Assembly (NCBI GenBank): GCA_019634975.1
Contig: JAHCAI010000004.1
Coordinates: forward strand, 171,979 to 235,978
Length of the DNA: 64,000 nt
Origin: Burkholderiales bacterium
Lineage (GTDB): Bacteria; Pseudomonadota; Gammaproteobacteria; Burkholderiales; SG8-41
Direction: 5' to 3'
This document shows positions 39,440-49,648 of this stretch, one piece after another (the stretch's first letter is position 1; each line of letters begins with the position of its first letter). The position numbers and the translations under genes were made by a program. Below the pieces are notes generated by a model. That model saw only the letters and a list, made by a program, of their open reading frames with translations, did no database searches and was not told where the DNA came from.

Positions 39440-40986
39440 GGACGGGGCGGCGCACGCGGGCGGATGCCGCGGTCGCGACCGAGGTGGAACTCAAGCTGCG
39501 CTTTGCGCCGGCCCGCCTGCGCGAGGTGCTGGGCCTGCCCGAACTCGCGGGCATGCGCCGCAGCAGCAACCGGCGGCTAGCCGCAACCTACTACGATACG
39601 CCCGCGCTCGACCTGTGGCGGCGCAGGATTGCCCTGCGGGTGCGTCGTGAGGGCGGGCGCTGGGTGCAGACCGTCAAGGGCGGGGGCTCCGCGGCTTCGG
39701 GCCTGCATCGCCGCCTGGAAGTCGACACCGTGCTCGGGGATGCGCGTCCGGACCTGTCGCGCCTGCCGCAGCATCCGGTCACCCGGATCCTGCGATCGCG
39801 CGCTGTCGCGGAGAGCCTGGTGCCCGTATTCCGTACCGAAATCCTGCGCTCGCTGCGCCTGCTCGAACCGGCCCCCGGGGTGCGCATCGAAGCCGCAATC
39901 GATCGCGGAGTCCTGCGCAGCGGCAGGCGGCGCCGTGCCGTTTCCGAGCTTGAGCTCGAGCTGAAAAGCGGGCCGGCCGTCGCTCTTTTCGATCTTGCCC
40001 GGCAACTCGCCCCGCGCCTGCCGCTGGCACTGGAGCACCGCTCGAAGGCGCAGCGGGGCTATGCCCTGTTCCGCGGCGCCGAAGAGCCGCCGGTGAAAGC
40101 GCAGGCCCCGGTGCTCGGCGGCGCGATGGACGCGGGCGAGGCCTTTCGCGAGATTGCCGCCAGCGCGCTGGCCCAGATGCATGCCAACGAGCACGGCGTG
40201 GTTCATGGCAGCGATCCGGAATACCTGCACCAGATGCGCGTCGGCATCCGGCGGCTGCGCTCGGCTTTCCGGTTGTTCCGCGACCTGCTGAGCGATGCCG
40301 TCGAGGCCGAGGCCCGGTCATTGCGCGAGATTGCCGACGCCCTCGCACCTGCGCGCGACTGGGACGTGCTGGTCACCGAGACACTGCCGGAGGCAGCGGC
40401 TGAGCTGGCGCTGCAGCAGGCTGCTCCGGCTCTGATCGAGGCCTGCGAGCGGCAGCGGCAGCGCGCGCGGACGAGGGCGATCCGGTCGATAAAGGCGGCG
40501 GAATACCAGGATGCAATGATGGCACTCGGGCGTCTGCTGGCCATGCCCGGCGGTCCGTCCGGCTCGGACGCGTGGCGCCGGCCCGCGCGAGAATGCGCGC
40601 TGCGCATTCTCGCGCACTGGCATGCGCGGGTGCTCAAGCGGGGACGCCGCATCGGGGATCGCAGCAGCGCGGAACTGCACCGCTTGCGGATTGCCGTCAA
40701 GCAGCTGCGCTATGCGGTGGAATTCTTCAACGGGCTTTTCGATTCGCGCCGCATGGCGGCACTGCGCGGCCGGCTGGCGCGGCTGCAGGATATACTGGGC
40801 AGCATCAACGATGCCGCGAGCGTGGCGCCGCTGCTCGAGAGCGCGGCCGCGACCGGTGCGCCGGGGGCGCAGGCTGCCGCCGAAAGCGTCGTTGCCTGGT
40901 GCGGTGATCGCGCCGCGGCCGATCGTGCCGAACTGCGGGCTGCGTGGCGGCGCTTTCGCGCCGAGCCCCTGCCCTGGCTGGAGTGA
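39436..40986 (+). CDS. CYTH and CHAD domain protein, polyphosphate-associated
   Basis: The 516-residue protein has an N-terminal CYTH domain with the ExExK-like motif ATEVELKLRF and YYDTPALDLWRRRIALRVR; many CYTH proteins are triphosphatases. A C-terminal CHAD domain (about 235-510) is a His-rich helical bundle, with VVHGSDPEYLHQMRVGIRRLRSAF and LHRLRIAVKQLRYAVEFF. CHAD domains bind polyphosphate and target proteins to polyphosphate granules. Four-base overlap with ppk1 supports a role in polyphosphate metabolism. It probably hydrolyses inorganic tripolyphosphate; the substrate is inferred. Confidence 0.93.
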   Translation: MRTGRRTRADAAVATEVELKLRFAPARLREVLGLPELAGMRRSSNRRLAATYYDTPALDLWRRRIALRVRREGGRWVQTVKGGGSAASGLHRRLEVDTVLGDARPDLSRLPQHPVTRILRSRAVAESLVPVFRTEILRSLRLLEPAPGVRIEAAIDRGVLRSGRRRRAVSELELELKSGPAVALFDLARQLAPRLPLALEHRSKAQRGYALFRGAEEPPVKAQAPVLGGAMDAGEAFREIAASALAQMHANEHGVVHGSDPEYLHQMRVGIRRLRSAFRLFRDLLSDAVEAEARSLREIADALAPARDWDVLVTETLPEAAAELALQQAAPALIEACERQRQRARTRAIRSIKAAEYQDAMMALGRLLAMPGGPSGSDAWRRPARECALRILAHWHARVLKRGRRIGDRSSAELHRLRIAVKQLRYAVEFFNGLFDSRRMAALRGRLARLQDILGSINDAASVAPLLESAAATGAPGAQAAAESVVAWCGDRAAADRAELRAAWRRFRAEPLPWLE

Positions 40987-40988
40987 AC

Positions 40989-41432
40989 ATGGAACTGATC
41001 CTTTGGCGCCATGCGGATGCGGAAGACGGCCTGCCTGACGAGGCGCGGCGGCTGACTGCGAAAGGCCGCCGGCAGGCGAAGAAAATGGCGGCATGGCTGG
41101 CTGAACGGCTGCCGGGCGGCTACCGCGTGGTCTGCAGTCCTGCCGTGCGCGCCCGCGAAACCGCGGCTGCGTTGAGCGCTGATCCGCAGGTCGACAAGGC
41201 AGTGTCGACTGCGGCGACGCCGCAGGGCGTGCTGAAGGCCGCAGGCTGGCCCGGCGGAGCGGGCACGGTGATCATCGTCGGGCACCAGCCGACGCTGGGC
41301 GCCGCCGCGGCCCTGGCGCTGACCGGCAAGGCATCGGCCTGGAACCTGAAGAAGGGCGCGATCTGGTGGCTTGCCACCGACAACGGCGTCGATGTCGAGG
41401 TGCGCGCAATGCTTGCGCCCGGAATCCTCTAG
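40989..41432 (+). CDS. sixA: Phosphohistidine phosphatase SixA
   Basis: SixA is a small histidine phosphatase that removes phosphate from phosphohistidine proteins, such as HPt domains or PTS components. The 147-residue protein starts MELILWRHADAEDG with the catalytic RH, has VVCSPAVRARETAAAL, and the second His in VIIVGHQPTLGAAAAL. It begins two bases after the CYTH/CHAD gene. Its presence in a polyphosphate cluster recurs in betaproteobacteria, though its target is unknown. Confidence 0.92.
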   Translation: MELILWRHADAEDGLPDEARRLTAKGRRQAKKMAAWLAERLPGGYRVVCSPAVRARETAAALSADPQVDKAVSTAATPQGVLKAAGWPGGAGTVIIVGHQPTLGAAAALALTGKASAWNLKKGAIWWLATDNGVDVEVRAMLAPGIL

Positions 41433-41440
41433 GAGACAGC

Positions 41441-42979
41441 ATGTTCGAATCAGCGAGCCTTGCACACCGCATCGACAAGGCAGCCTACCGCCGCGCCGAA
41501 CCGAAGCTGCGGCAGGCCCTGCTCAATGCCCAGTACGACCTGAAGCAGGATGGCCGGTTTTCGGTGCTGATCCTGATTGCCGGTGTCGAGGGCGCGGGCA
41601 AGGGCGAAACCGTCAACCTGCTCAACGAGTGGATGGACCCGCGGCACATCGAGGTCAGCGGATTCGCCGAGCCGTCCGATGAGGAAAGCGAGCGCCCGCG
41701 CGTCTGGCGCTACTGGCGCGCGCTTCCGCCGAAGGGCAAGATCGGCATATTTTTCGGGGCCTGGCACACCCAGCCCATTGTTGACCGTGCCACCGGACGC
41801 ATAAGCGCGGGCCGCTTCGATCAGTACATCAGTGAGATCCTGCGGCTCGAGCGCATGCTGGTCGACGAGGGCGTGCTGCTGCTCAAGTTCTGGTTCCACC
41901 TGTCCAAGTCGCAGCAGAAAAAGCGCCTGCGTGAACTCGAGGCCGATCCGGTCACGCGCTGGCGCGTGACGGCCAAGGACTGGAAGCTGTTCGAGCAGTA
42001 CGACGATTTCGTCGGGGTTTGCGAGCCCTTTGTTCGCAAGACCAGCACCGGCGAAGCGCCGTGGCTGGTGGTGGCGGGCGCCGATCCGCGGTACCGCAGC
42101 CTGACCGTGGGCCGCACGCTGCTGGCGGCGCTGCGCGAGCGGCTCGACGAGAAGTCCGCCGCGCGGGCTCCCGACCGCACGCCACCGCTGCCGCCGGCGG
42201 TCGACAACCTCAACGTGATTCGCGCGCTGCAGCTGGACCAGGCATTGTCGAAAAAGGCCTACGAGACCGAGCTCGAGCGCCAGCAGGGGCGCCTGAACCG
42301 GCTGTTCCGCGACCCGCGCATGAAGCAGATGGCGGTGGTTGCGGTGTTCGAGGGCAACGACGCCGCCGGCAAGGGCGGCGCCATCCGCCGCGTCACGCGC
42401 GCACTCGATGCGCGCAGCTACCAGACGGTTTCCGTGGCGGCACCGACGGAGGAGGAACGCAGCAAGCCCTACCTCTGGCGGTTCTGGCGCCACCTGCCGC
42501 GGCGCGGGCGGCTGTTGATTTTCGACCGATCCTGGTACGGCCGCGTGCTGGTCGAACGCGTCGAGGGGTTCTGCTCGGAGGCGGACTGGATGCGCGCCTA
42601 CAGCGAGATCAACGACTTCGAGCAGCAGCTCGCCCAGCACAACCTGCTGGTGGTGAAGTTCTGGCTCGCAATCAGCAAGGAGGAACAGTTCCGGCGGTTC
42701 AAGGAGCGCGAGAAGGTCGTCTTCAAGCGTTTCAAGATCACGGACGAGGACTGGCGCAACCGCAAGCAGTGGGATGCCTACGAGCGCGCCGTCTGCGACA
42801 TGGTTGACCGCACTTCCACCAACCTCGCGCCGTGGACGCTGGTCGAGGCCAACAACAAGTATTACGCGCGGATCAAGGTGATCCGCACCCTGGCCGATGC
42901 CGTCGAGGCCGCGCTGGCGCGGGCCGGGGAGCAGGGCGAGAAGGACAAGAACGGGAAGAAGGGCAAAAAAGGCGGCTAG
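41441..42979 (+). CDS. pap: Polyphosphate:AMP phosphotransferase (two-domain PPK2)
   Basis: PAP uses polyphosphate to phosphorylate AMP to ADP. The 512-residue protein carries two fused PPK2 domains. The first has IAGVEGAGKGETVNLLNEWMD and the second FEGNDAAGKGGAIRRVTRALD, both Walker A-like, plus RSWYGRVLVERVEGF. Two-domain PPK2 is the class II form associated with AMP. The ATG at 41441 follows aggaga. The C-terminal tail is Lys/Gly-rich. With PPK1 and adenylate kinase it would let the cell regenerate ATP from polyphosphate. Confidence 0.94.
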   Translation: MFESASLAHRIDKAAYRRAEPKLRQALLNAQYDLKQDGRFSVLILIAGVEGAGKGETVNLLNEWMDPRHIEVSGFAEPSDEESERPRVWRYWRALPPKGKIGIFFGAWHTQPIVDRATGRISAGRFDQYISEILRLERMLVDEGVLLLKFWFHLSKSQQKKRLRELEADPVTRWRVTAKDWKLFEQYDDFVGVCEPFVRKTSTGEAPWLVVAGADPRYRSLTVGRTLLAALRERLDEKSAARAPDRTPPLPPAVDNLNVIRALQLDQALSKKAYETELERQQGRLNRLFRDPRMKQMAVVAVFEGNDAAGKGGAIRRVTRALDARSYQTVSVAAPTEEERSKPYLWRFWRHLPRRGRLLIFDRSWYGRVLVERVEGFCSEADWMRAYSEINDFEQQLAQHNLLVVKFWLAISKEEQFRRFKEREKVVFKRFKITDEDWRNRKQWDAYERAVCDMVDRTSTNLAPWTLVEANNKYYARIKVIRTLADAVEAALARAGEQGEKDKNGKKGKKGG

Positions 42980-42986
42980 GGCGCGG

Positions 42987-44504
42987 TCAATCGGCGAGCA
43001 CGGGCTCTTGCGCGAGCGCGATCTCGTCCAGTCCCGGCACCTTGAGCTCGAGCCCGACGCGCGCCCATTCGTCGACCTCCTCGCGCAGCGCCGTCGCCGT
43101 CAGCGGATTCGCCTCCAGCCAGGCGGGATCGAATGCGAGGCGCACGCGTTCCCCCTGCAGGCGGATGTCCAGCGGCGGAAAGCGCGCATCGCGCCGCGCC
43201 CGGCACAGCAGGACGGCAAGCCGCAGCGCCAGCACCAGCGCGCGGTTTTCCTCCTCGGGCAGGGCTTCCAGCGATTTTTTCAGCGAGCGCCGGTGATTGA
43301 GCACCAGAGCGGCGAGGCGCTCCTGTTCTTCGCGCGAGAATCCCGGCATGTCGGCGTTGCTGATGATGTACGCCGAATGCTTGTGGTAGCCGCTGTAGGC
43401 GACCGGGATGCCGATTTCATGCAGCTTTGCCGCCCAGGCCAGCAGCTGCGGCGCGGACTCGTCGACGGTGTCGCCGGCGAGTTTTTCGTACAGCGCGGTG
43501 GCGAAGCCGCCGACCCGCTTCGCCTGCTGCGCGTCGACGTGGTAGCGCTGCATGAACTGGGCAACGGTGACGTCGCGCATGTCGTGGTGGTGGAAGCGCC
43601 CGAGCATGTCGTAGAGCACGCCCTGGCGCATCGCGCCGGTTGCGGGGGTCAGCTCGTCGATGTTCAGCTCGTCGAGCACTGCATGAAGGATGGCCATGCC
43701 GCCGGGCAGGACGGGCCTGCGGTCGGCGCGCAGGCCGGGCAGATCGATCTCCGCCATGTCCCCGGTCCTGATCAGCTGGCTGCGCAGCCGGTCGAGCCCG
43801 GCCAGTGTGATCGGTCCCGCGGTGTATCCGGACAGCTCCAGGATCTCGGCGAGCGCGCGGATCGTGCCGGAGGAGCCGACAGCCTGCTGCCAGTTGCCGC
43901 GGATGTAGCGGCCGACGATCGGCTGCAGTTCGGCGCGCGCCGCAAGCTCGGCTTCCTTGAATGCCGACCTGCTGACCCGGCCGTCGCGGAAATAGCGCAT
44001 GCTGTAGGACACGCAGCCCATGAACAGGCTTTCGAGCTTCTGCGGCTTGTAGCCGGCGCCGATGATGCATTCGGTGGAGCCGCCGCCGATGTCGACGACC
44101 AGCCGCTTGTCGCGGGATGCCGGCAGGCTGTGGGACACGCCGAGATAGATCAGCCGCGCTTCCTCGCGTCCGGCCACCACTTCGATCGGAAACCCGAGGG
44201 CTGACTGCGCACGGCGCAGGAAAGGTTTTGCATTCTTCGCCACGCGCAGCGTGTTGGTGCCGATTGCCCGCACCGCATGCCTGTCGAGCCCGCGCAGGCG
44301 TTCGCCGAAGCGGGCAAGGCAGGCGAGTGCCCGTTCCTGGGATTCTTCGTCGAGTTTCTTGTCCTTGCCGAGACCTGCGCCGAGGCGCACCGGCTCGCGC
44401 AGTGAATCCAGCGGATAGCACTGGTCGCCGGCAACGCGGGCAATCTGGCAATGGAAGGAGTTCGAGCCGAGGTCGACGGCGGCGATCGTGGACTGCTCAG
44501 CCAC
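42987..44504 (-). CDS. ppx: Exopolyphosphatase / GppA-family phosphatase
   Basis: Ppx releases phosphate from the ends of polyphosphate. The 505-residue protein has the ASKHA-fold motifs TIAAVDLGSNSFHCQIARV, the ATPase-like loop LVVDIGGGSTECIIGA, and GMAILHAVLDELNIDEL. A C-terminal HD-like helical domain carries LLAWAAKLHEIGIPVAYSGYHKHS. Length is typical of Ppx rather than the shorter actinobacterial forms. It is convergent with pap (7 bp apart) and has phoU behind it. Confidence 0.95.
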   Translation of the reverse strand: MAEQSTIAAVDLGSNSFHCQIARVAGDQCYPLDSLREPVRLGAGLGKDKKLDEESQERALACLARFGERLRGLDRHAVRAIGTNTLRVAKNAKPFLRRAQSALGFPIEVVAGREEARLIYLGVSHSLPASRDKRLVVDIGGGSTECIIGAGYKPQKLESLFMGCVSYSMRYFRDGRVSRSAFKEAELAARAELQPIVGRYIRGNWQQAVGSSGTIRALAEILELSGYTAGPITLAGLDRLRSQLIRTGDMAEIDLPGLRADRRPVLPGGMAILHAVLDELNIDELTPATGAMRQGVLYDMLGRFHHHDMRDVTVAQFMQRYHVDAQQAKRVGGFATALYEKLAGDTVDESAPQLLAWAAKLHEIGIPVAYSGYHKHSAYIISNADMPGFSREEQERLAALVLNHRRSLKKSLEALPEEENRALVLALRLAVLLCRARRDARFPPLDIRLQGERVRLAFDPAWLEANPLTATALREEVDEWARVGLELKVPGLDEIALAQEPVLAD

Positions 44505-44611
44505 CGCTGGATGCCTCCCGATCCGACTTTGCGCCCCTGATCCGCATGCCTGTCCGCCCGCCCTGGTGACCGGGAGTCAGTGTACCACGCAGCCGTGGCG
44601 CGACAGCAGGA

Positions 44612-45313
44612 TCAGCCGAGGGCTTCGCGTTCGACCGCCTCGACGCCGGTGTGGCGCACGTCCTTGCCCTTGACCAGGTAGACCACGTACTCCGACATGT
44701 TCTTGGCATGGTCGCCGATGCGCTCGATGGCCTTGGCGATGAACAGGATCTCGATGGCGTGGGAGATGGTCCGCGGATCCTCCATCATGAAGGTGATCAG
44801 CTGGCGCAGGATGTTCTTGAAGGCCTTGTCCACCTGTTCGTCCTGGCGCACGACCTTGGCGGCCACCGTCAGGTCGAGGCGTGCGAAGGAGTCCAGCGAA
44901 TTGCGCAGCATGCCCAGGGCGAGCTCGGTGACCCTCTCGATCTCGGACACCCGGGGCACCGTCGGACGGTCGCTGTCGTAGATGGCCTGCGCCATGCGGG
45001 CGATCTTTGCCGCCTCGTCGCCGATGCGCTCGAGGTCGGTGATGGTCTTCACCACCGTCATGATGGTGCGCAGGTCCTTGGCCGCAGGCTGGCGCAGCGC
45101 GATCAGCGTGCTGCATTCCTCGTCAATGGTCACCTCGAGGGCATTGACCTGGTGGTCGTTTTCCATGACCTGACGCGCCAGCCCCATGTTGCCGGTGGTC
45201 AGCGCCTCCAGTGCACGGGTGATCTGCTCCTCGACCAGGCCGCCCATCTGCAGCACCCTCGAACGGATTTCTTCCAGCTCGGTGTCAAATTGCTTCAGCG
45301 TATGGTCGGGCAT
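44612..45313 (-). CDS. phoU: Phosphate signalling complex protein PhoU
   Basis: PhoU links the Pst transporter to the PhoR kinase and represses the Pho response. The 233-residue protein is a tandem of two three-helix bundles with the metal-binding motifs RIGDEAAKIARM and RIGDHAKNMSEYVVYLVKG. I chose MPDHTLKQFDTEL at 45313; an ATG six codons upstream is possible. Here phoU is away from any pst or pho genes and next to ppx, which fits the polyphosphate accumulation known for phoU mutants. Confidence 0.95.
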   Translation of the reverse strand: MPDHTLKQFDTELEEIRSRVLQMGGLVEEQITRALEALTTGNMGLARQVMENDHQVNALEVTIDEECSTLIALRQPAAKDLRTIMTVVKTITDLERIGDEAAKIARMAQAIYDSDRPTVPRVSEIERVTELALGMLRNSLDSFARLDLTVAAKVVRQDEQVDKAFKNILRQLITFMMEDPRTISHAIEILFIAKAIERIGDHAKNMSEYVVYLVKGKDVRHTGVEAVEREALG

Positions 45314-45369
45314 GGCGGCTTTTTCCTGCAAAAAGGGGCAGTAGAAGGGACGATATTAATAACAGCGGA

Positions 45370-46050
45370 TTATGACAATTTCGTGGCTGCCGGGTGGCGC
45401 AGGGTCTCGACACCCCCGGGACCGGCCAGCAGCAGCACGTCGGCCGGACGCCGCGCGAACAGGCCATTGGTGACCACGCCGGTGATCTGGTTGATCCGCG
45501 TTTCCAGTTCGGGCGGATCGACGATGCTCAGGTTGCGCACGTCGAGGATCAGGTTGCCGTTGTCGGTGACAAATCCGCTGCGCCATTCCGGCTGGCCGCC
45601 GAGCTTCGCCAGTTCGCGGGCGACATGGGATCGCGCCATCGGGATCACTTCCACCGGCAGCGGGAAGCGGCCGAGCACATCGACCAGCTTGGAAGCGTCG
45701 GCGATGCAGATGAATTCACGGGCCACCGCGGCGACGATCTTCTCGCGGGTCAGCGCGCCGCCGCCGCCCTTGATCATCATCAGGTGGCGGGTGACCTCAT
45801 CGGCGCCGTCGACATAAATCGGCAGGTCGCGCACGCCATTGAGGTCGAACACCGGGATGCCGGCGGCCTTCAGCCGCGCCGCGCTCGCCTCGGAACTCGA
45901 TACCGCGCCCTCTATCCGGCCCTTGATGCCGGCCAGCTCGTCGATGAAAAAGTTGACTGTGGATCCGGTGCCGACGCCGACGATGGCGCCTTCCGGCACC
46001 AGCGCCGCCGCCGCCTTTGCCGCGGCCTGCTTTTGTGAATCCTGGCTCAT
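45370..46050 (-). CDS. rpiA: Ribose-5-phosphate isomerase A
   Basis: RpiA interconverts ribose 5-phosphate and ribulose 5-phosphate. The 226-residue protein has [43 protein letters not shown] and [13 protein letters not shown], covering the phosphate-binding and catalytic residues. I chose the ATG at 46050 ([15 protein letters not shown]); the much longer open frame upstream is antisense to ilvA. It is divergent from ilvA. Confidence 0.97.
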   Translation of the reverse strand: MSQDSQKQAAAKAAAALVPEGAIVGVGTGSTVNFFIDELAGIKGRIEGAVSSSEASAARLKAAGIPVFDLNGVRDLPIYVDGADEVTRHLMMIKGGGGALTREKIVAAVAREFICIADASKLVDVLGRFPLPVEVIPMARSHVARELAKLGGQPEWRSGFVTDNGNLILDVRNLSIVDPPELETRINQITGVVTNGLFARRPADVLLLAGPGGVETLRHPAATKLS

Positions 46051-46173
46051 TGCGAACTCCGGGTTGCGTTGCGTTTCAATATACACGAATGGCCGGCCGC
46101 GGCCCGCTTCGCGGCGGGGGCCCATTCCTGATAACCTTTCCCCGCGGGCGGCCTGCCCGAAGTGCATGAATCG

Positions 46174-47688
46174 ATGATGAAAAAAACGGATTACCTGGAA
46201 CGCATCCTCAACGCCCGCGTCTATGACGTGGCGATCGAATCGCCGCTGGAGCCGGCGCCCAACCTGTCGCGGCGCCTGCACAACCGCATCCTGCTCAAGC
46301 GCGAGGACATGCAGCCGGTGTTTTCGTTCAAGCTGCGCGGGGCCTACAACAAGATGGCGCACCTGCCGCAGGCGGCGCTGAGCCGCGGGGTGATTGCGGC
46401 CTCCGCCGGCAACCACGCGCAGGGCGTGGCGCTGGCGGCGAAGCGCCTCGGCTGCAGCGCGACCATCGTCATGCCGGTGACCACGCCCGACATCAAGGTC
46501 GACGCGGTGCGGGCGCGGGGTGCGAAGGTGGTGCTGCATGGCGATTCCTACGACGAAGCGGCGGCCCACGCGCGCGCGCTCGAGAAACGCCACGGCCTGA
46601 CCTATGTGCATCCCTATGATGACCCGGAGGTGATCGCCGGGCAGGGCACCATCGCGATGGAAATCCTGCGCCAGCATCCCGAGCCCATAGACGCGATCTT
46701 TGTCGCCATCGGCGGCGGCGGGCTGATTGCCGGCATCGCCGCCTATGTCAAGCGGCTGCGGCCTTCGATCCGCATCATCGGCGTCGAGCCCGTTGACTCG
46801 GACGCGATGTACCGGTCGCTGAAGGCCGGCCGCCGCGTCAGGCTGGCCCAGGTCGGCCTGTTTGCCGACGGCGTCGCGGTCAAGCAGGTGGGCAAGGAGA
46901 CTTTCCGCCTGTGCCGCACGCTGGTCGAAGAGGTCATCCGCGTCGACACCGATGCGATGTGTGCGGCGATCAAGGACGTGTTCGAGGACACCCGCGCGAT
47001 TCTCGAGCCGGCCGGCGCGCTCGCCATCGCCGGCGCGAAAGCCTGGGTCGCGCGCAAGGGCATCCGCGGCGCGACCCTGGTGGCCGTGGCCTGCGGCGCC
47101 AACATGAACTTTGACCGCCTGCGCTTTGTCGCAGAAGAAGCGGAGCTCGGCGAGAACCGCGAGGCGATTCTCGCGGTGACCATTCCGGAGAAGCCCGGCA
47201 GCTTCAAGGCTTTCTGCGAGCAGCTGGGCCCGCGCAACGTGACGGAGTTCAACTACCGCTATGACGATGCACAGCAGGCACAGGTGTTTGTCGGGGTCCA
47301 GGTGCGGGACCGCCGCGAAACGGCGCAGCTGGTGCGCGCCCTGCGCCGGCGCGGGCTCAGGACACTCGACCTCAGCGGCAATGACCTCGCCAAGCTCCAT
47401 GTGCGGCACATGGTCGGCGGCCATGCGCCGGTCAGCAACGAAATCCTCTACCGCTTCGAGTTTCCGGAGCGGCCGGGCGCGCTGATGCGTTTCCTGAGCA
47501 GCATGAGCCGCGGCTGGAACATCAGCCTGTTTCATTACCGCAACCACGGCGCTGATTACGGGCGCGTGCTGGTCGGCATGCAGGTGCCGCCCTCCGACCA
47601 GGCGCGCTTCCGGCGCTTCCTCGCGCAGGTGGGTTACCCCTGGGTCGATGAAACGCGAAACCCGGCGTATCGCCTGTTTCTGGGATAA
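46174..47688 (+). CDS. ilvA: Threonine ammonia-lyase, biosynthetic
   Basis: IlvA deaminates threonine to 2-oxobutanoate, the first step to isoleucine. The 504-residue PLP enzyme has [13 protein letters not shown] with the Schiff-base Lys, the phosphate loop [16 protein letters not shown], and [18 protein letters not shown]. Two ACT-like regulatory domains (about residues 330-500) make it the feedback-inhibited biosynthetic form. The start is either the ATG at 46174 or a GTG at 46162. It shares a divergent region with rpiA. Confidence 0.95.
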   Translation: MMKKTDYLERILNARVYDVAIESPLEPAPNLSRRLHNRILLKREDMQPVFSFKLRGAYNKMAHLPQAALSRGVIAASAGNHAQGVALAAKRLGCSATIVMPVTTPDIKVDAVRARGAKVVLHGDSYDEAAAHARALEKRHGLTYVHPYDDPEVIAGQGTIAMEILRQHPEPIDAIFVAIGGGGLIAGIAAYVKRLRPSIRIIGVEPVDSDAMYRSLKAGRRVRLAQVGLFADGVAVKQVGKETFRLCRTLVEEVIRVDTDAMCAAIKDVFEDTRAILEPAGALAIAGAKAWVARKGIRGATLVAVACGANMNFDRLRFVAEEAELGENREAILAVTIPEKPGSFKAFCEQLGPRNVTEFNYRYDDAQQAQVFVGVQVRDRRETAQLVRALRRRGLRTLDLSGNDLAKLHVRHMVGGHAPVSNEILYRFEFPERPGALMRFLSSMSRGWNISLFHYRNHGADYGRVLVGMQVPPSDQARFRRFLAQVGYPWVDETRNPAYRLFLG

Positions 47689-47699
47689 AAGTGATTTAT

Positions 47700-47712
47700 A
47701 ATCAATCAGTTA
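47700..47712 (+). promoter_or_regulatory. IHF-like box overlapping the slt start codon
   Basis: Perfect match to WATCAANNNNTTR (aatcaatcagtta) in a short AT-rich island between ilvA and slt. Its last base is the A of the slt ATG. Consensus evidence only. Confidence 0.35.
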
Positions 47713-49643
47713 TGATCAAGCTTCGAATGCTGCCGCTGATTTTCGCAGCCTTGCTCCCTGCCGGTTTCGCCGTGGCGGCAAGCCTCGATGATGCCTTCCT
47801 CTCCGCCCGCGACGCGGCGCGGGCAGGTGATGCGCGGCGCCTGGAGCAACTGCTGCCGCGATTCCAGGGGCAGGTCCTCGAGCCGTATGTGCAGTACTGG
47901 CTGCTGCGGAACCGGCTCGACAAGCTGGAGTCCGGCGAGATCCGCGCCTGGCTGGCGGCGAATCCCGACACCCCGCTTTCGGATTACCTGCGCCGGGACT
48001 GGCTCAAGCTGCTCGGCAAGAACGGGCAGTGGGAGACCTTCTCTTCCGAACTGCCGGCGCTGGTCAACGAGGATCTCGAGACCACCTGCTACGCGCTGCA
48101 GGCCAGGGTGCAGACGGACAGCACGGCGCTGCGTGAAGCGCGCCCGCTGTGGTTCGTCGCGCGCGCGCTGCCGGAGAGCTGCGATCCGCTGTTCGATGCG
48201 CTGGTGCGCAGCCAGCAGCTGTCCACCGAGGACATCTGGACGCGGGTGCGGCTGGCGCTGGAGGCGGGGCAGGCCGGTCTCGCCGGACGGGTGGCCGCCT
48301 TCCTGCCCCGGGGACAGGCACCGGATGCACGGCTGCTCGCCGCGATCTCGGGCAATCCGGCGGCGCACCTTGCCGATGCACGCCTGGAACTGAAGTCGCG
48401 TGCCGGCCGCGAGTCTGCGATGTTCGCGGTGCACCGCCTCGCGCGGACTTCGCCGCAACAGGCGGCTGCGCACTGGACCCGGCTTGCGCCGCGCTTCTCC
48501 GAGGAGGAACGCGCCTATGTCTGGGGCATGATCGGTTACTTCGGCGCGATGCGCCACGACCCGGCGGCGCTGGAGTGGTTTTCCCGCGCTGCTGACATGA
48601 GCGATCTGCAGCTTGCCTGGAAGGTGCGCGCCGCGCTGCGCGCCCAGCGCTGGCCGGAGGTTCTTGCAGCGATCGAGGCGATGACACCGAAGGAGGCCGA
48701 GGATCCTGCCTGGCGCTACTGGCGTGCGCGGGCGCTGAAGGTTCTCGGCCGCGAGCCCGAGGCGCTGGCGCTGCTGAAGCCGCTGTCGGCGGAGTACAAC
48801 TTCTACGGGCAGCTGGCGCAGGAGGATCTGGGCGGCGCGGTGCAGGCGCCGGCGGTTGCCTACAAGCCCACGGAACAGGAGATTGCCGCGATAGCTGCCC
48901 GGCCGGGCATCCGCCGCGCGCTGGCGCTGTTCCAGCTCGACGTGCGGCTGGAGGCGGTGCGCGAATGGCTGTGGGCGATCCGCGGCCTCAGCGACCGCCA
49001 GCTGCTGGCGGCGGCCGAAGTGGCGCGCCGCAACTCGGTGTATGACCGCGCGATCAACACGGCCGAGCGCACGCTGTTCGAGCATGATTTCGGATTGCGC
49101 TACCTCGCACCCTATCGCGACCAGCTCAAGGCCGCCGCGCGCCAGCTCGATCTCGACGAAGCCTGGGTCAACGGCCTGATCCGCCAGGAAAGCCGCTTCA
49201 TCGCGCAGGCGCGCTCGCGCGTCGGTGCCAGCGGGCTGATGCAGCTGATGCCCGCGACTGCGAAATGGGTTGCCGGCAAGCTCGGCCTCAAGGACTGGCA
49301 GTGGTCCCAGGTTACCGAGGTCGAAACCAACATCAGCCTCGGCACCTACTACCTACGCCATGTGCTCGATACCCTCGACGGCAGTCCGGTGCTGGCTTCC
49401 GCAGCCTACAACGCCGGCCCCGGCCGGGCGCGCGCCTGGCGCGCCGGGGAGCGCATGGAGGCGGCAATCTACGCCGAGAGCATTCCCTTCAACGAGACCC
49501 GTGACTACGTGAAGCGGGTGATGGCCAACTCCAGTTACTATGCCCACAACTTCAGCCAGCAGGCGCAGTCGCTGCGCGGTCGCATAGGCGTCATCGAGCC
49601 GAGGCTGCGCGACCGCGAGAAGCCGCTGGGCGACACACCCTGA
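47712..49643 (+). CDS. slt: Soluble lytic murein transglycosylase
   Basis: Slt cleaves peptidoglycan to 1,6-anhydro-muropeptides in the periplasm. The 643-residue protein has a signal peptide (MIKLRMLPLIFAALLPAGFA), a long alpha-helical superhelix (U/L domains), and a C-terminal SLT domain. The SLT domain has the catalytic Glu in NGLIRQESRF and the family motifs ASGLMQLMPATAKWVA, NISLGTYYLRHVL and AAYNAGPGRARAW. I chose the ATG at 47712, since the upstream GTG adds residues before the signal peptide. Confidence 0.94.
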   Translation: MIKLRMLPLIFAALLPAGFAVAASLDDAFLSARDAARAGDARRLEQLLPRFQGQVLEPYVQYWLLRNRLDKLESGEIRAWLAANPDTPLSDYLRRDWLKLLGKNGQWETFSSELPALVNEDLETTCYALQARVQTDSTALREARPLWFVARALPESCDPLFDALVRSQQLSTEDIWTRVRLALEAGQAGLAGRVAAFLPRGQAPDARLLAAISGNPAAHLADARLELKSRAGRESAMFAVHRLARTSPQQAAAHWTRLAPRFSEEERAYVWGMIGYFGAMRHDPAALEWFSRAADMSDLQLAWKVRAALRAQRWPEVLAAIEAMTPKEAEDPAWRYWRARALKVLGREPEALALLKPLSAEYNFYGQLAQEDLGGAVQAPAVAYKPTEQEIAAIAARPGIRRALALFQLDVRLEAVREWLWAIRGLSDRQLLAAAEVARRNSVYDRAINTAERTLFEHDFGLRYLAPYRDQLKAAARQLDLDEAWVNGLIRQESRFIAQARSRVGASGLMQLMPATAKWVAGKLGLKDWQWSQVTEVETNISLGTYYLRHVLDTLDGSPVLASAAYNAGPGRARAWRAGERMEAAIYAESIPFNETRDYVKRVMANSSYYAHNFSQQAQSLRGRIGVIEPRLRDREKPLGDTP

Positions 49644-49648
49644 AGGCA

